DNA of 10,084 bases, from the NCBI GenBank assembly GCA_002167215.1, contig NHDS01000018.1, positions 46,000-56,083 on the forward strand, written 5' to 3'. The DNA is from Pelagibacteraceae bacterium TMED65. GTDB taxonomy: Bacteria > Pseudomonadota > Alphaproteobacteria > TMED127. Below the pieces are notes generated by a model, which saw only the letters and a program-made list of their open reading frames with translations, searched no databases and was not told where the DNA came from. Position numbers and translations under genes: made by a program. This document shows positions 1 through 7,125 of the stretch, one piece after another (position 1 is the first letter of the stretch; each line of letters starts with the position of its first letter).

Positions 1-416
1 TCAACTTTTTTTTGTGAACCGGTTAGTCCTGTTATAGAAGAATTAAAATTCTCCAAGAAATTATTAATTTGTTCAACATCATCTCTATACGGATCTACGG
101 TTATAAAAATAAATTCATTATCTTTTGTTAAGTTAGGCCTAGTATCTAAAAATTTTGACAACTTTAATATATCAAAAGGACAGACATCAGGACAAAAGGT
201 ATAACCAAAGTATATTAACTTTTTTTTTTTAATAATATTTGATTGATATATTTCTCCATACTGATTGGTAAGAGTAAAGCTGCCTCCAATACTGTAGGTT
301 CCATTCATATTTTTTGATGCGAACGTGTTTATCAGAAATATCGATATTAGCAACACAAAAACAATTGCCAACATCATAATTACATTTTTCTTGAATATGT
401 ATTTGTATTTATTCAT
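1..416 (-). CDS. SCO1/SenC copper chaperone, partial (C-terminus beyond left edge)
   Basis: The gene reads leftwards from the ATG at 416-414 and is still open at base 1, giving 138 visible residues. Residues 12-32 form one hydrophobic helix, a membrane anchor that places the rest in the periplasm. The thioredoxin-like domain follows, with FGYTFCPDVC around residues 70-79. C75 and C79 are the CxxxC copper ligands of the SCO family. VDP at 107-109 and GLTG at 130-133 are also family landmarks. The conserved copper-binding histidine would lie beyond the edge. SCO proteins deliver copper to the CuA site of cytochrome c oxidase and may act as redox sensors. The start overlaps the stop of the upstream methyltransferase-like gene by 8 bases, so the two are probably co-transcribed. 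An A11 run (T11 at 220-230 on the plus strand) encodes part of the lysine run just before the active site. The family call is secure; the exact partner oxidase is not visible. Confidence 0.9.
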   Translation of the reverse strand, partial: MNKYKYIFKKNVIMMLAIVFVLLISIFLINTFASKNMNGTYSIGGSFTLTNQYGEIYQSNIIKKKKLIYFGYTFCPDVCPFDILKLSKFLDTRPNLTKDNEFIFITVDPYRDDVEQINNFLENFNSSITGLTGSQKKV

Positions 417-1095
417 ATCTTTCAATTATTATATAATTAGGAAAGGTTAAATTTTCAGGATTTTTATGTTTAAAATTCAAATTCACTCTTCTTAATCTAT
501 TTTTTATAGGTAGGTGTAAATTAAACTTATCTTTTTGTTTAGATTTATATAACACTAATTTCATTTGCTTATATTCATTTTTGTGACTCAAAAAAATCAG
601 TAGCTTCTCAAAATAAATATTATTAATAATTTTTTCAAATTTATTTTTATCAAATGGCTTCATAAAAGTGACTGATGAATTCTTATTTCTATCTGTAAGT
701 AATTTAGAATTTTTATTTAAACAATTAACTGCTTTTATGATTCCAGGTACAACTTCACAATCTATTTTCATATTGTTAAAAAAAAACAACTCATCTTCTC
801 CAAACGAATCCAGAAATGGATCTCCATCGATTAAGTGAGAGATTAATCGGTGTTCATCTAATAATTCAAATATTATCCTCCATAAAGATTCACCATTAAT
901 TTTTGATAAATCTTCTTCATAGAGTATTTGTTTATCTTTTGAGTTTATTGATTTAATAAAATTTTTACTAAATTTTCGAGATAAAATTAAAAGATTTGAA
1001 TCATTAATCTTTTGAAGAGCAATTAGAGTGCAGTCAGAAATATCTTGAGCATTAGTCCCAATTAAATAGATTTTTTTCTTAGTTTGTGAGATCAT
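409..1095 (-). CDS. Diverged uroporphyrinogen-III C-methyltransferase-like (tetrapyrrole methylase) protein
   Basis: The 228-residue product keeps the skeleton of the SUMT (CobA/CysG C-terminal) tetrapyrrole methylase family: IYLIG at 9-13, GDPF at 91-94, EVVPGI at 114-119, LLTDR at 132-136 followed by SVTF at 141-144, and a closing YIII strand at 221-224. These correspond in order to the family's N-terminal glycine-rich loop, the GGDPF SAM-binding loop, the VVPGI motif and the LTHR/SVTF stretch. Key parts are worn: the glycine-rich GPGDP loop reads TNAQDI, the first glycine of GGDPF is replaced by D, and LTHR has become LTDR. It is shorter than typical family members of about 250-280 residues. 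SUMT makes precorrin-2 from uroporphyrinogen III on the way to siroheme or cobalamin. With a CbiX/SirB-like chelatase nearby, a siroheme-type role is plausible, but loss of the SAM loop makes altered chemistry or weak activity equally possible. Its start codon overlaps that of the divergent ankyrin gene. Confidence 0.72.
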   Translation of the reverse strand: MISQTKKKIYLIGTNAQDISDCTLIALQKINDSNLLILSRKFSKNFIKSINSKDKQILYEEDLSKINGESLWRIIFELLDEHRLISHLIDGDPFLDSFGEDELFFFNNMKIDCEVVPGIIKAVNCLNKNSKLLTDRNKNSSVTFMKPFDKNKFEKIINNIYFEKLLIFLSHKNEYKQMKLVLYKSKQKDKFNLHLPIKNRLRRVNLNFKHKNPENLTFPNYIIIERYE

Positions 1096-1693
1096 GTGCT
1101 TAAGTAAATTTAAAAAGATGATAAAAAAACACCATAATTATTTTTTATTTCTAATTATTCTCATAAGTATAGTAGATAAGAAAGCTTTTTCTGTCGATGA
1201 TAGTGATATTCTCATTGATAGAGTTTTTATGACAGCCGTCAAGAAAAAAAAATATCAAAAAGTTGAAGAAATGATAGATAAAGATGCTGCAATTAACTAT
1301 AAAGATTCAGATGATTTAGTTGCTTTAGCTTATGCGTTGGCAAATAATGATAAAAAGATGTTCAAGCTTTTGGTCAGTAAAGGTGCTAATCCTAAAATAA
1401 AAATACTAAAGGATACATCTATCCTTATATATTATATTTCTATAAATAAATATTCTCTGATTGATTCAATTATAGAAAGTGGTGTAGACGTTGACTTTCA
1501 AGACAGGGTTGGTATGACAGCATTGATGCATGCAATAGAAAAAGAAAATGTCAATGCAGTCAGTTCATTGATTGAAAAAAAATTTAATAAAGCCATTACT
1601 GATTTTTCTGGAAAGACAATATTTGATTACTCTAACGATTCTAGGAGTTTGGTAATTAAAAAATTAATACAAAGAGTAAACACTATTAATTAA
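1094..1693 (+). CDS. Secreted ankyrin-repeat protein
   Basis: The 199-residue product has a basic N-terminus and a hydrophobic stretch (about residues 14-27), most simply an export signal or N-terminal anchor. About four degenerate ankyrin repeats follow: roughly 45-70, 75-103 (ending VSKGANP), 108-137 (ending SGVDVDF) and 139-171, where MTALMHAIEKENVNAVSSLI is the best-preserved repeat. Ankyrin repeats bind proteins; no catalytic domain is visible. The ATG at 1094-1096 shares bases with the start codon of the minus-strand methyltransferase-like gene (CATG at 1093-1096). A second in-frame ATG at 1118 (residue 9) would give a tidier signal peptide and leave a short gap between the starts. Neither has a convincing Shine-Dalgarno sequence. 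The 3' end overlaps the end of the convergent chelatase gene by 30 bases. It is the only plus-strand gene in this block. Its partner and function are unknown. Confidence 0.8.
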   Translation: MCLSKFKKMIKKHHNYFLFLIILISIVDKKAFSVDDSDILIDRVFMTAVKKKKYQKVEEMIDKDAAINYKDSDDLVALAYALANNDKKMFKLLVSKGANPKIKILKDTSILIYYISINKYSLIDSIIESGVDVDFQDRVGMTALMHAIEKENVNAVSSLIEKKFNKAITDFSGKTIFDYSNDSRSLVIKKLIQRVNTIN

Positions 1694-2389
1694 TTTTCTA
1701 GAAATTAATGATGAAACAGAATTGTATTGAGACAAAGGGCTCAAAATTGATAAATTTTTATAGATAGAAAATCTCTCTATATTCCTGTTGTATAAAAAAC
1801 CATCAAAAAGAAAAATAGGATGTAACAATATATTTGTTTCAATACAATCTATTTTTTTTAACACATCTTTTTCATCGCCAGCAAAGTGAAAGATTTGATT
1901 TTTAATTTTAAGAAGATTAGAGAGCTTCTTTGTATAATTTTCAAGTTCTTTAATAACTCTATTGCTTTTACTGTATGAACAGGATGTAATCAATAAATCA
2001 TAATCTTTTTTATTCAATGGTTGAATTACACCAGGTAGTAAGAAAAGAATATCATGAATCAAGGAAATTTTATCTAATAGAATAATTTCAACTTTTCTTT
2101 TTTCTGAAATAATTTTTAATTTATTTTGAATATCTTTTTGTAAATGCTTACCTTCAAAAAGTAATAAAGGAAAAAAAAAAAATCTTTTATATTTTTTGAT
2201 ATTTTCATTTATACATAAATCTACAGTAGGTTCGTTTATTTCAATGAAACAATCAAGAACGTCAGTATCTTTAAATTTTTTTTTTATTTTACTTTTTAAG
2301 CTTAAAAAGTCTTTTGTATAATTTGGGTTTCGGGAACCATGACCACAAAGTATTATAGCGTGTTCTTTAATATTACTATTTATAGTCAT
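1664..2389 (-). CDS. CbiX/SirB-type sirohydrochlorin chelatase-like protein
   Basis: The 241-residue product belongs to the type II chelatase superfamily. The N-terminal half carries the LCGHGSR motif at 14-20 with H17, the glutamate-containing segment FIEINEPTV at 48-56, and PLLLFEGKH at 74-82 with H82. The two histidines, spaced about 65 residues apart, match the metal-binding pair of CbiX/SirB. The C-terminal half looks like a second, degenerate copy: HPIFLFDGFLY at 190-200 echoes PLLLFEGKH but has no histidine at the H82 position. Enzymes of this family insert Co or Fe into sirohydrochlorin, for cobalamin or siroheme. The start overlaps the upstream SYLF gene by 14 bases and the tail overlaps the convergent ankyrin gene. 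A T12 run on the coding strand (A12 at 2171-2182) encodes the phenylalanine run before the second motif. Metal choice cannot be read from the sequence. Confidence 0.8.
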   Translation of the reverse strand: MTINSNIKEHAIILCGHGSRNPNYTKDFLSLKSKIKKKFKDTDVLDCFIEINEPTVDLCINENIKKYKRFFFFPLLLFEGKHLQKDIQNKLKIISEKRKVEIILLDKISLIHDILFLLPGVIQPLNKKDYDLLITSCSYSKSNRVIKELENYTKKLSNLLKIKNQIFHFAGDEKDVLKKIDCIETNILLHPIFLFDGFLYNRNIERFSIYKNLSILSPLSQYNSVSSLISRKLINSVYSLY

Positions 2390-3068
2390 TAATATTGTTA
2401 AGAATTTTATTTAAACTTGAAATTCCTTTTGATATTTTTTTTTGGTTTAGTATTTCATCTGGTGAAAATTCGATACCATGAAGTATACTATTTAAATCAT
2501 TTCTAGGTTGTAAATATGTACCTTCAAATGAACCTCCTACGAATAATCCAGCATTATCAGAAAAAGTATAAATATCGGCTAGTCTTAATGTACTTTCAGC
2601 TGAATAACCAATGCCTGATTTTATAATTGCCATGTCAACATCAACACCTAACTTAACTCTTTCCTTCAAAATTGAGTTTAATCCTCTATTAGTCATTATG
2701 GTCATTATTACTTGAGCTGACTTGGCCCCAATTTGTAATCCAAAACTCAAGCCACCTAAAGAATAAAAAAAAGGCCCAGAAAATTGATTATCAGACCTTC
2801 TGATGAGTAATACACCATTTCCTCCTTTTGCACCAAAAATGAAACCACCCTCGTAAATCTCAGGAAATAAAATTATTGCTCTAGCATTTTCAATATATTC
2901 ATCCAACGTATCGAATTCTTCATTAGATATTAATTTTTTTAAAGTATCTTCTGAACCATGGATAAGTTCGATTGCTGTAACTTTTTTTTTGCTATTTGAA
3001 TTTACAGGCGTATTGTATGTCAGGATGAGAAAAAATAATAAAATTGTTTTTAAAATGTAATATCTCAT
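2376..3068 (-). CDS. Exported SYLF-domain (YSC84/DUF500) lipid-binding protein
   Basis: The 230-residue protein begins with a signal-like segment (basic MRYYILK, hydrophobic about 8-19, small and polar residues by 25). Most of the remainder matches the SYLF/YSC84 domain: residues 60-90 contain the family pattern ARAIILFPE...GGFIFGAKGGNGVLL, residues 97-118 the SGPFFYSLGGLSFGLQIGAKS stretch, and residues 171-190 the GLFVGGSFEGTYLQPRND stretch. SYLF domains bind phosphoinositides in eukaryotes; bacterial members are usually periplasmic or surface-linked proteins of unclear role, sometimes linked to outer-membrane lipid handling. It is the first gene of the leftward cluster and overlaps the chelatase gene by 14 bases, so they are likely one transcript. 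No functional link between a lipid-binding protein and a chelatase is established; shared transcription may be incidental. Confidence 0.88.
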   Translation of the reverse strand: MRYYILKTILLFFLILTYNTPVNSNSKKKVTAIELIHGSEDTLKKLISNEEFDTLDEYIENARAIILFPEIYEGGFIFGAKGGNGVLLIRRSDNQFSGPFFYSLGGLSFGLQIGAKSAQVIMTIMTNRGLNSILKERVKLGVDVDMAIIKSGIGYSAESTLRLADIYTFSDNAGLFVGGSFEGTYLQPRNDLNSILHGIEFSPDEILNQKKISKGISSLNKILNNINDYK

Positions 3069-3080
3069 TTTAGATGTTTA

Positions 3081-3102
3081 ATCATACAAATTTTGTTATG
3101 AT
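3081..3102. promoter_or_regulatory. Imperfect palindrome in a 56-base divergent promoter region
   Basis: The 56 bases between the SYLF gene and the DUF2141 gene must hold both promoters. Near the middle, ATCATACAAA is followed at once by TTTTGTTATGAT, an inverted repeat broken by a single extra base. Its outer ends read TATGAT, one mismatch from the -10 consensus, on the plus strand (3097-3102) and on the minus strand (3086-3081). No good -35 hexamer lies at the proper distance on either side. It could be a pair of back-to-back -10 boxes, an operator, or chance in AT-rich DNA. Confidence 0.35.
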
Positions 3103-3124
3103 TAGGATATAAAAAAATTAAAAA

Positions 3125-3550
3125 ATGAAAATTAGAGTAATAACCCTTACTATCCTATTTCTGTTATCTATTAGAGATTTACATGCAGGTAAGATCAAAA
3201 TTATGATTACAAATATTCAAGAAGAGAAAGGGACAATACATTATGGAGTATACAATAGTGCAGAGAATTTCCCAAAGGAAAAAGGAAAAATCTATGGAGG
3301 CTATATGAATGTAAGCGAGGTTATTAAAAATGGCCTCGTTATTAGTAATTTGGATGAAGCGTATTACGCAGTTGCAGTTTATCATGATAAAAATTTAAAT
3401 AATCAGTTTGATTCTTTTTTTTCGATTCCAACCGAAAGTTACGGATTTAGTAAAAATGCACCTGTTTTTTTAGGTCCTCCAAAATTTGAAGACGCATCGT
3501 TCTTTGTTGGTGAATCTGAAGAAGTAGAGTTGAAAATTGAATTAAGATGA
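3125..3550 (+). CDS. Secreted DUF2141 protein
   Basis: The 141-residue product has a classic signal peptide (MKIR, hydrophobic 5-15, likely cleavage after HA at 20-21). The mature part fits the DUF2141 family along its whole length: early beta strands with [10 protein letters not shown] at 36-45, the conserved [10 protein letters not shown]...NQFD segment at 81-96, then [12 protein letters not shown] at 102-113 and [10 protein letters not shown] at 117-126. [10 protein letters not shown] is a D/N-rich loop that could hold a cation, though this is only inference. The family is found in the envelope of many proteobacteria and has no established biochemical role. The gene opens the plus-strand operon and joins the UDP-glucuronate decarboxylase gene through an ATGA overlap, so the two are translationally coupled; that association hints at a cell-surface job. 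Confidence 0.88.
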   Translation: MKIRVITLTILFLLSIRDLHAGKIKIMITNIQEEKGTIHYGVYNSAENFPKEKGKIYGGYMNVSEVIKNGLVISNLDEAYYAVAVYHDKNLNNQFDSFFSIPTESYGFSKNAPVFLGPPKFEDASFFVGESEEVELKIELR

Positions 3551-4500
3551 AAAAAAGAATTTTAGTTACAGGTGGGGCAGGTTTTATAGGTTCATTTTTA
3601 TGTGAGCAATTAATTAATGAAGGTCATTATGTTATTTGTTGCGACAATTTTTATACTGGTAATGAGGAAAACTTAAAAGAAATTCGCGACAATAAAAATT
3701 TTGAGCTTTTGAGACATGATATTACATTTCCACTATACGTTGAGGTTGATCAAATCTTTAATTTTGCTTGTCCTGCATCGCCAATTCATTATCAGAATGA
3801 TCCAGTTCAAACTGTGAAGACTTGTGTTCACGGTGCAATAAATATGCTGGGTTTAGCAAAAAGAACTAAGGCCAGGATAATGCAAGCTTCAACATCAGAA
3901 ATTTATGGAGATCCTGAAATACATCCTCAAAGAGAATCATATAAAGGTGCGGTAAGTATTGAAGGTCCTAGAGCATGCTATGATGAAGGGAAAAGATGTG
4001 CAGAAACCATTTTTTGGGACTATCAAAGACAACACAATTTGGATATAAAAGTAATAAGAATTTTCAATACTTTTGGGCCAAGAATGCAACCAAATGATGG
4101 GAGAGTTGTATCAAACTTTATCTTACAAGCACTTTTAAATAAAAATATTACGGTATATGGTAAAGGTAATCAGACAAGGTCTTTTTGTTATATTGACGAC
4201 TTAATATCTGGTATATTATTAATGATGAAATCAGAAAAATTTTCTGGTCCAATAAACCTTGGTAACCCTAGCGAAATATCTATAATCAAGCTTGCCGAAG
4301 AGATAATCAATCTTACAGGAAGTAGTTCAAAGATTATTTATAAAAAACTACCCTCTGATGATCCTCAGATGAGATGCCCAGATATTTCATTGGCTAAGAA
4401 AAAATTAGGTTGGTCACCAAAGTTTGATAGATTGTCTGGGCTCAAAAAAACAGTTGAATATTTTGATTTATTACTCAAGAGGGGGGGAGTTGAAAAATAA
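3547..4500 (+). CDS. uxs: UDP-glucuronate decarboxylase (UDP-xylose synthase), extended SDR family
   Basis: The 317-residue protein is full length for the bacterial UXS family. Its Rossmann fold starts with GGAGFIGS at 9-16 (GxxGxxG binding NAD). It carries the UXS-typical [19 protein letters not shown] stretch at 71-89, [14 protein letters not shown] at 115-128, the catalytic YxxxK as Y145 and K149 (CYDEGKR), FNTFGPRM at 173-180 and RSFCYIDDL at 211-219. It converts UDP-glucuronate to UDP-xylose in the cytoplasm using bound NAD, supplying xylose for surface glycans. Its substrate needs a UDP-glucose dehydrogenase, which is not in the window. It overlaps the DUF2141 gene by ATGA and the HldE gene by 11 bases. 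The last codons run through a G7 tract (4481-4487). Specificity for UDP-glucuronate is inferred from the family signature, which differs from dTDP-glucose dehydratase and UDP-galactose epimerase. Confidence 0.93.
   Translation: MKKRILVTGGAGFIGSFLCEQLINEGHYVICCDNFYTGNEENLKEIRDNKNFELLRHDITFPLYVEVDQIFNFACPASPIHYQNDPVQTVKTCVHGAINMLGLAKRTKARIMQASTSEIYGDPEIHPQRESYKGAVSIEGPRACYDEGKRCAETIFWDYQRQHNLDIKVIRIFNTFGPRMQPNDGRVVSNFILQALLNKNITVYGKGNQTRSFCYIDDLISGILLMMKSEKFSGPINLGNPSEISIIKLAEEIINLTGSSSKIIYKKLPSDDPQMRCPDISLAKKKLGWSPKFDRLSGLKKTVEYFDLLLKRGGVEK
4478..4489 (+). promoter_or_regulatory. G-rich ribosome-binding site fixing a TTG start for hldE
   Basis: AAGAGGGGGGGAG lies directly before TTG at 4490-4492, inside the last codons of the UXS gene. 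The purine block is the only Shine-Dalgarno-like sequence near the junction. Starting at this TTG gives a 474-residue HldE, close to the E. coli length of 477, whereas an ATG in the same frame at 4424 would add 22 residues lying inside UXS with no family similarity. The GTG at 4511 is a weaker alternative because it falls inside the first beta strand. Confidence 0.6.
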
Positions 4501-5914
4501 AATTGGTAAAGTGTTATGTATAGGTGACATTATTCTTGACTCGTATTCGCATGGAGATGTTCGTAGGATTTCTCCAGAGGCGCCAATTCCTGTTTTAAAA
4601 ATTAATGATAACAAGTATGAGGTTTTGGGGGGGTGTGGAAATGTAGCTAGAAATATTTGTTCCGCAGGAAGTGAATGTCATATTATTTCTATTTCGGGAA
4701 ATGATAAAGATCATAAAGTCTTGATTAAATTATTGAATGAACCAAAGAAACTCTCATATGATCTCATTACTGATAAAAACAGATGCACCACCAAGAAAAC
4801 AAGGTTTGTCTCAAATAATCAACAGATATTGAGAGTAGATAAAGAGATGACAGATCCCATTGACCAGAAAGTAGAATCCATAATCTTGCAGAAATTCTCG
4901 AGGAAAATTGACTTATGTGATGTGGTTGTTCTTTCTGATTATAACAAAGGTATGCTTACAAATTCTTTAATAAAAAAAATAATAAAAATATCTAAGAAAA
5001 AAGGAAAAATAATTGTAGTTGATCCCAAAAAATCTAATTTTTTTGTTTATAAAGGATCAGACATTATAACACCAAATTTCAAGGAGTTGCTAGAAGCTTC
5101 AGATTATGAAAATGCAAAAGTTAAAGGATCTAATAAATTAATTGTAAATTTATCTAAGAAACTTATGAGAAAATTCCTTTTTAAAACAATTATTACAACA
5201 CGAAGTTCAGATGGTATTTCAATAATAGACGAAAAGAATGAAAACATTCATCTGCCTTCCAAGGCAAGAGAAGTTTATGACGTTTCTGGAGCTGGAGATA
5301 CTGTATTAGCTTACATAGCATCAGGACTTGCTAAAGGAAAAACGTTATCAAACGCCACAGAGATTGCAAACGATGCTGCAGGCGTTGCGGTTGGAAGGTT
5401 TGGAACAACTGTTGTAAGTGAATCTGATTTACTTGATTCAAATCCTATTAACAAAATATGTTTAATTGACAAGTTAGAAGGCGAACTTAAAAAGATAAAG
5501 AATAAAAAGGTAGGTTTTACAAACGGTTGTTTTGACCTTATTCATCAAGGGCACATACATTATTTGAAAGAAGCTAGAAAAAATTGTGATTTACTCATTC
5601 TTGGTTTAAATAGTGATAGTTCGATTAAAAAAATTAAAGGAAAAGATAGACCAATTTTAAATCAAAAAGAAAGATCAGAGATTTTAAGAAATTTCGACTT
5701 TATTGATCGTATTGTAATTTTTGATGAAAAAACCCCACTCAACTTAATTAAAACAATTAAACCTCAGATAATATTCAAAGGTGACGATTATTCTAAAGAA
5801 GAAGTAGTTGGAAATAAGGAAATAAAAAAATGGGGAGGAAAGGTAGATTTAATTAAATGTGTAAAAGGAAAATCAACTTCCAAAATAATAAGGAAAATTC
5901 AAAATGCAACTTAG
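4490..5914 (+). CDS. hldE: Bifunctional D-glycero-beta-D-manno-heptose-7-phosphate kinase / heptose-1-phosphate adenylyltransferase
   Basis: From the TTG start the protein has 474 residues. The N-terminal PfkB/ribokinase domain (about 5-315) shows GDIILDSY at 12-19, [10 protein letters not shown] at 26-35, GGCGNVARN at 48-56 and the nucleotide/catalytic motif DVSGAGDT at 264-271, where D270 is the expected base. The C-terminal nucleotidyltransferase domain (about 340-470) opens with [13 protein letters not shown] at 343-355, whose HxGH (352-355) binds ATP, and continues with NSD at 374-376, KGDDY at 430-434 and the final STSKII. HldE phosphorylates heptose 7-phosphate at C1 and later adenylates heptose 1-phosphate, giving the ADP-heptose precursor of the lipopolysaccharide inner core. 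GmhA, GmhB and HldD are not in the window. It overlaps UXS by 11 bases and the HAD gene by 11 bases. A second G7 tract (4627-4633) encodes the two glycines starting GGCGN, using GGG GGG codons in an AT-rich gene. Confidence 0.93.
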   Translation: MKNKIGKVLCIGDIILDSYSHGDVRRISPEAPIPVLKINDNKYEVLGGCGNVARNICSAGSECHIISISGNDKDHKVLIKLLNEPKKLSYDLITDKNRCTTKKTRFVSNNQQILRVDKEMTDPIDQKVESIILQKFSRKIDLCDVVVLSDYNKGMLTNSLIKKIIKISKKKGKIIVVDPKKSNFFVYKGSDIITPNFKELLEASDYENAKVKGSNKLIVNLSKKLMRKFLFKTIITTRSSDGISIIDEKNENIHLPSKAREVYDVSGAGDTVLAYIASGLAKGKTLSNATEIANDAAGVAVGRFGTTVVSESDLLDSNPINKICLIDKLEGELKKIKNKKVGFTNGCFDLIHQGHIHYLKEARKNCDLLILGLNSDSSIKKIKGKDRPILNQKERSEILRNFDFIDRIVIFDEKTPLNLIKTIKPQIIFKGDDYSKEEVVGNKEIKKWGGKVDLIKCVKGKSTSKIIRKIQNAT

Positions 5915-6659
5915 TGCTGTTTTTTTTGACGTAGATGGAACTATTGCTGAGACCGAAGACATGCATAGAAAGTCTTTTAATGAATCATTTAAAGAATTTA
6001 ATTTAGATTGGTTTTGGGATAAAGCTATATATAAGGAATTGATTAATGTTGGTGATGGAAGTGAAAGAATTAAGCATTATATAAAACGGGCTTGGCCTGA
6101 AATGATGGAGTATAAGAACTTAACAAAGTATATAAATTCTATTCATAAAGTTAAGTCAGAAATTTTCGAAGACCACGTTTCTGAATCTGACATAAAAATT
6201 AGACCTGGAGTATTAAGATTAATTAAAGAATTAAAAATTAAAGGTAAACGTATTGTAATTGTATCTTCGAGTTCTGAAAAAAGTTTATTAAAGTTATTCA
6301 AACAGGGACTAGACATAGACCCCAAATTATATTTTGATTTAATAGCACATGGTGGCTGTACTAAAAACAAAAGACCCTCTCCAGAAATTTACGAATGGAG
6401 CCTTGAAAAGTTACGGTTACCTTCGCAAGCTTGTGTGGCAATTGAAGACTCATTAAGAGGTGTTATGTCAGCAAAAAATGCAAACCTGAATGTATTGGTC
6501 ACTCCATCAATATTTACTCAAGAAGAGGATTTTAGTCTAGCAGATGTTGTGGTTTCTAATCTTGGTGAACTTAAAAATCCGTTTAATGTTATCAAGGGTG
6601 AAGTTTACGGTCATAAAATCGTAAATATTAAACTTTTAGAGAGTGTTCTAAAAATTTAA
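5904..6659 (+). CDS. CbbY-like HAD-superfamily hydrolase
   Basis: The 251-residue protein has the full HAD motif set: DVDGT at 9-13 with nucleophile D9 and acid/base D11, a helical cap (about 18-95), motif II serine S121 in VSSSS, motif III lysine K156 in KRPSPEIY, and motif IV E181-D182 in AIEDSLRGVMSA. The cap sequence with FNESFKEFNLDW and the residues after DGT (IAETEDMH) are those of the CbbY subgroup of the beta-phosphoglucomutase-like HADs. CbbY dephosphorylates xylulose-1,5-bisphosphate, a Rubisco inhibitor, but many homologues act on other sugar phosphates. Here it lies directly after HldE with an 11-base overlap and an AAGGA ribosome site at 5890-5894, so a sugar-phosphate role in surface glycan synthesis is a fair inference. 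It does not look like GmhB, which is smaller and capless. Its stop overlaps the stop of the convergent DUF4149 gene. Confidence 0.85.
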   Translation: MQLSAVFFDVDGTIAETEDMHRKSFNESFKEFNLDWFWDKAIYKELINVGDGSERIKHYIKRAWPEMMEYKNLTKYINSIHKVKSEIFEDHVSESDIKIRPGVLRLIKELKIKGKRIVIVSSSSEKSLLKLFKQGLDIDPKLYFDLIAHGGCTKNKRPSPEIYEWSLEKLRLPSQACVAIEDSLRGVMSAKNANLNVLVTPSIFTQEEDFSLADVVVSNLGELKNPFNVIKGEVYGHKIVNIKLLESVLKI

Positions 6660-7078
6660 AAGATGAAAAATACAGTTAACATACAAACAATTTGAGAAAG
6701 AAAAATAAAGACACTTAACTTGTGTAATTTTTTGAATCTCTTTTCATCAATTTCTTTTTTGTTTTTTAAGTCACTTACATTGTTGATCCACTTGGTTAAA
6801 TATTGTCTTGAGAAAAAAAATCCAAATGAGACAATAAGCAAAACAAAACCATAAAACTTATTGTTAAAAAACATCATAAAGGTTAGGATTAAACATATTA
6901 CCAACGACCATAAGTAAAGCTTTGGGAATATACTTCTTATAAATTTTCTAGCGTTTTTATCATCAAGGACTAAAAAGGTATTGGGAGCAATTATTGCTGA
7001 GAAGAAGATCAGACTACCAATAAGGAATGGTAATAAGAACTTTATTACATGATTTGATATGAGTAAAAAATTTTCCAT
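6656..7078 (-). CDS. DUF4149 integral membrane protein
   Basis: The 140-residue protein has four predicted membrane helices (about 10-31, 53-71, 74-90 and 119-139), with a charged loop at 91-118 between the last two. It matches the DUF4149 (TMEM205-like) family: a first helix ending FFSAIIAPNTF (25-35), VLDDKNARKFIRSIFP (37-52), and RQYLTKWIN (91-99) before the last helix, introduced by FKKLHKLS (115-122). No biochemical function is established for bacterial members. It stands alone on the minus strand between two plus-strand operons. Its stop shares TTAA (6656-6659) with the HAD stop, and its start is 47 bases from the divergent fxsA start. No terminator-like hairpin is obvious at the convergent end. 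Confidence 0.85.
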   Translation of the reverse strand: MENFLLISNHVIKFLLPFLIGSLIFFSAIIAPNTFLVLDDKNARKFIRSIFPKLYLWSLVICLILTFMMFFNNKFYGFVLLIVSFGFFFSRQYLTKWINNVSDLKNKKEIDEKRFKKLHKLSVFIFLSQIVCMLTVFFIF

Positions 7079-7125
7079 TAGCGAATGAGTTTTACATTAA
7101 ACATAAAAGTGATAATAAGTAATAT

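Noticed and set aside
3179..3385. Minus-strand open frame opposite the DUF2141 gene
   Set aside because: It is a shadow of a well-recognised gene and has no family likeness or ribosome site.
4424..4489. ATG at 4424 as the hldE start, adding 22 residues
   Set aside because: The extra residues lie inside UXS, show no likeness to HldE, and a ribosome site and TTG at 4490 give the normal family length.
6143..6370. Minus-strand open frame opposite the CbbY-like gene
   Set aside because: Shadow of a clearly conserved HAD gene, with no independent signal.
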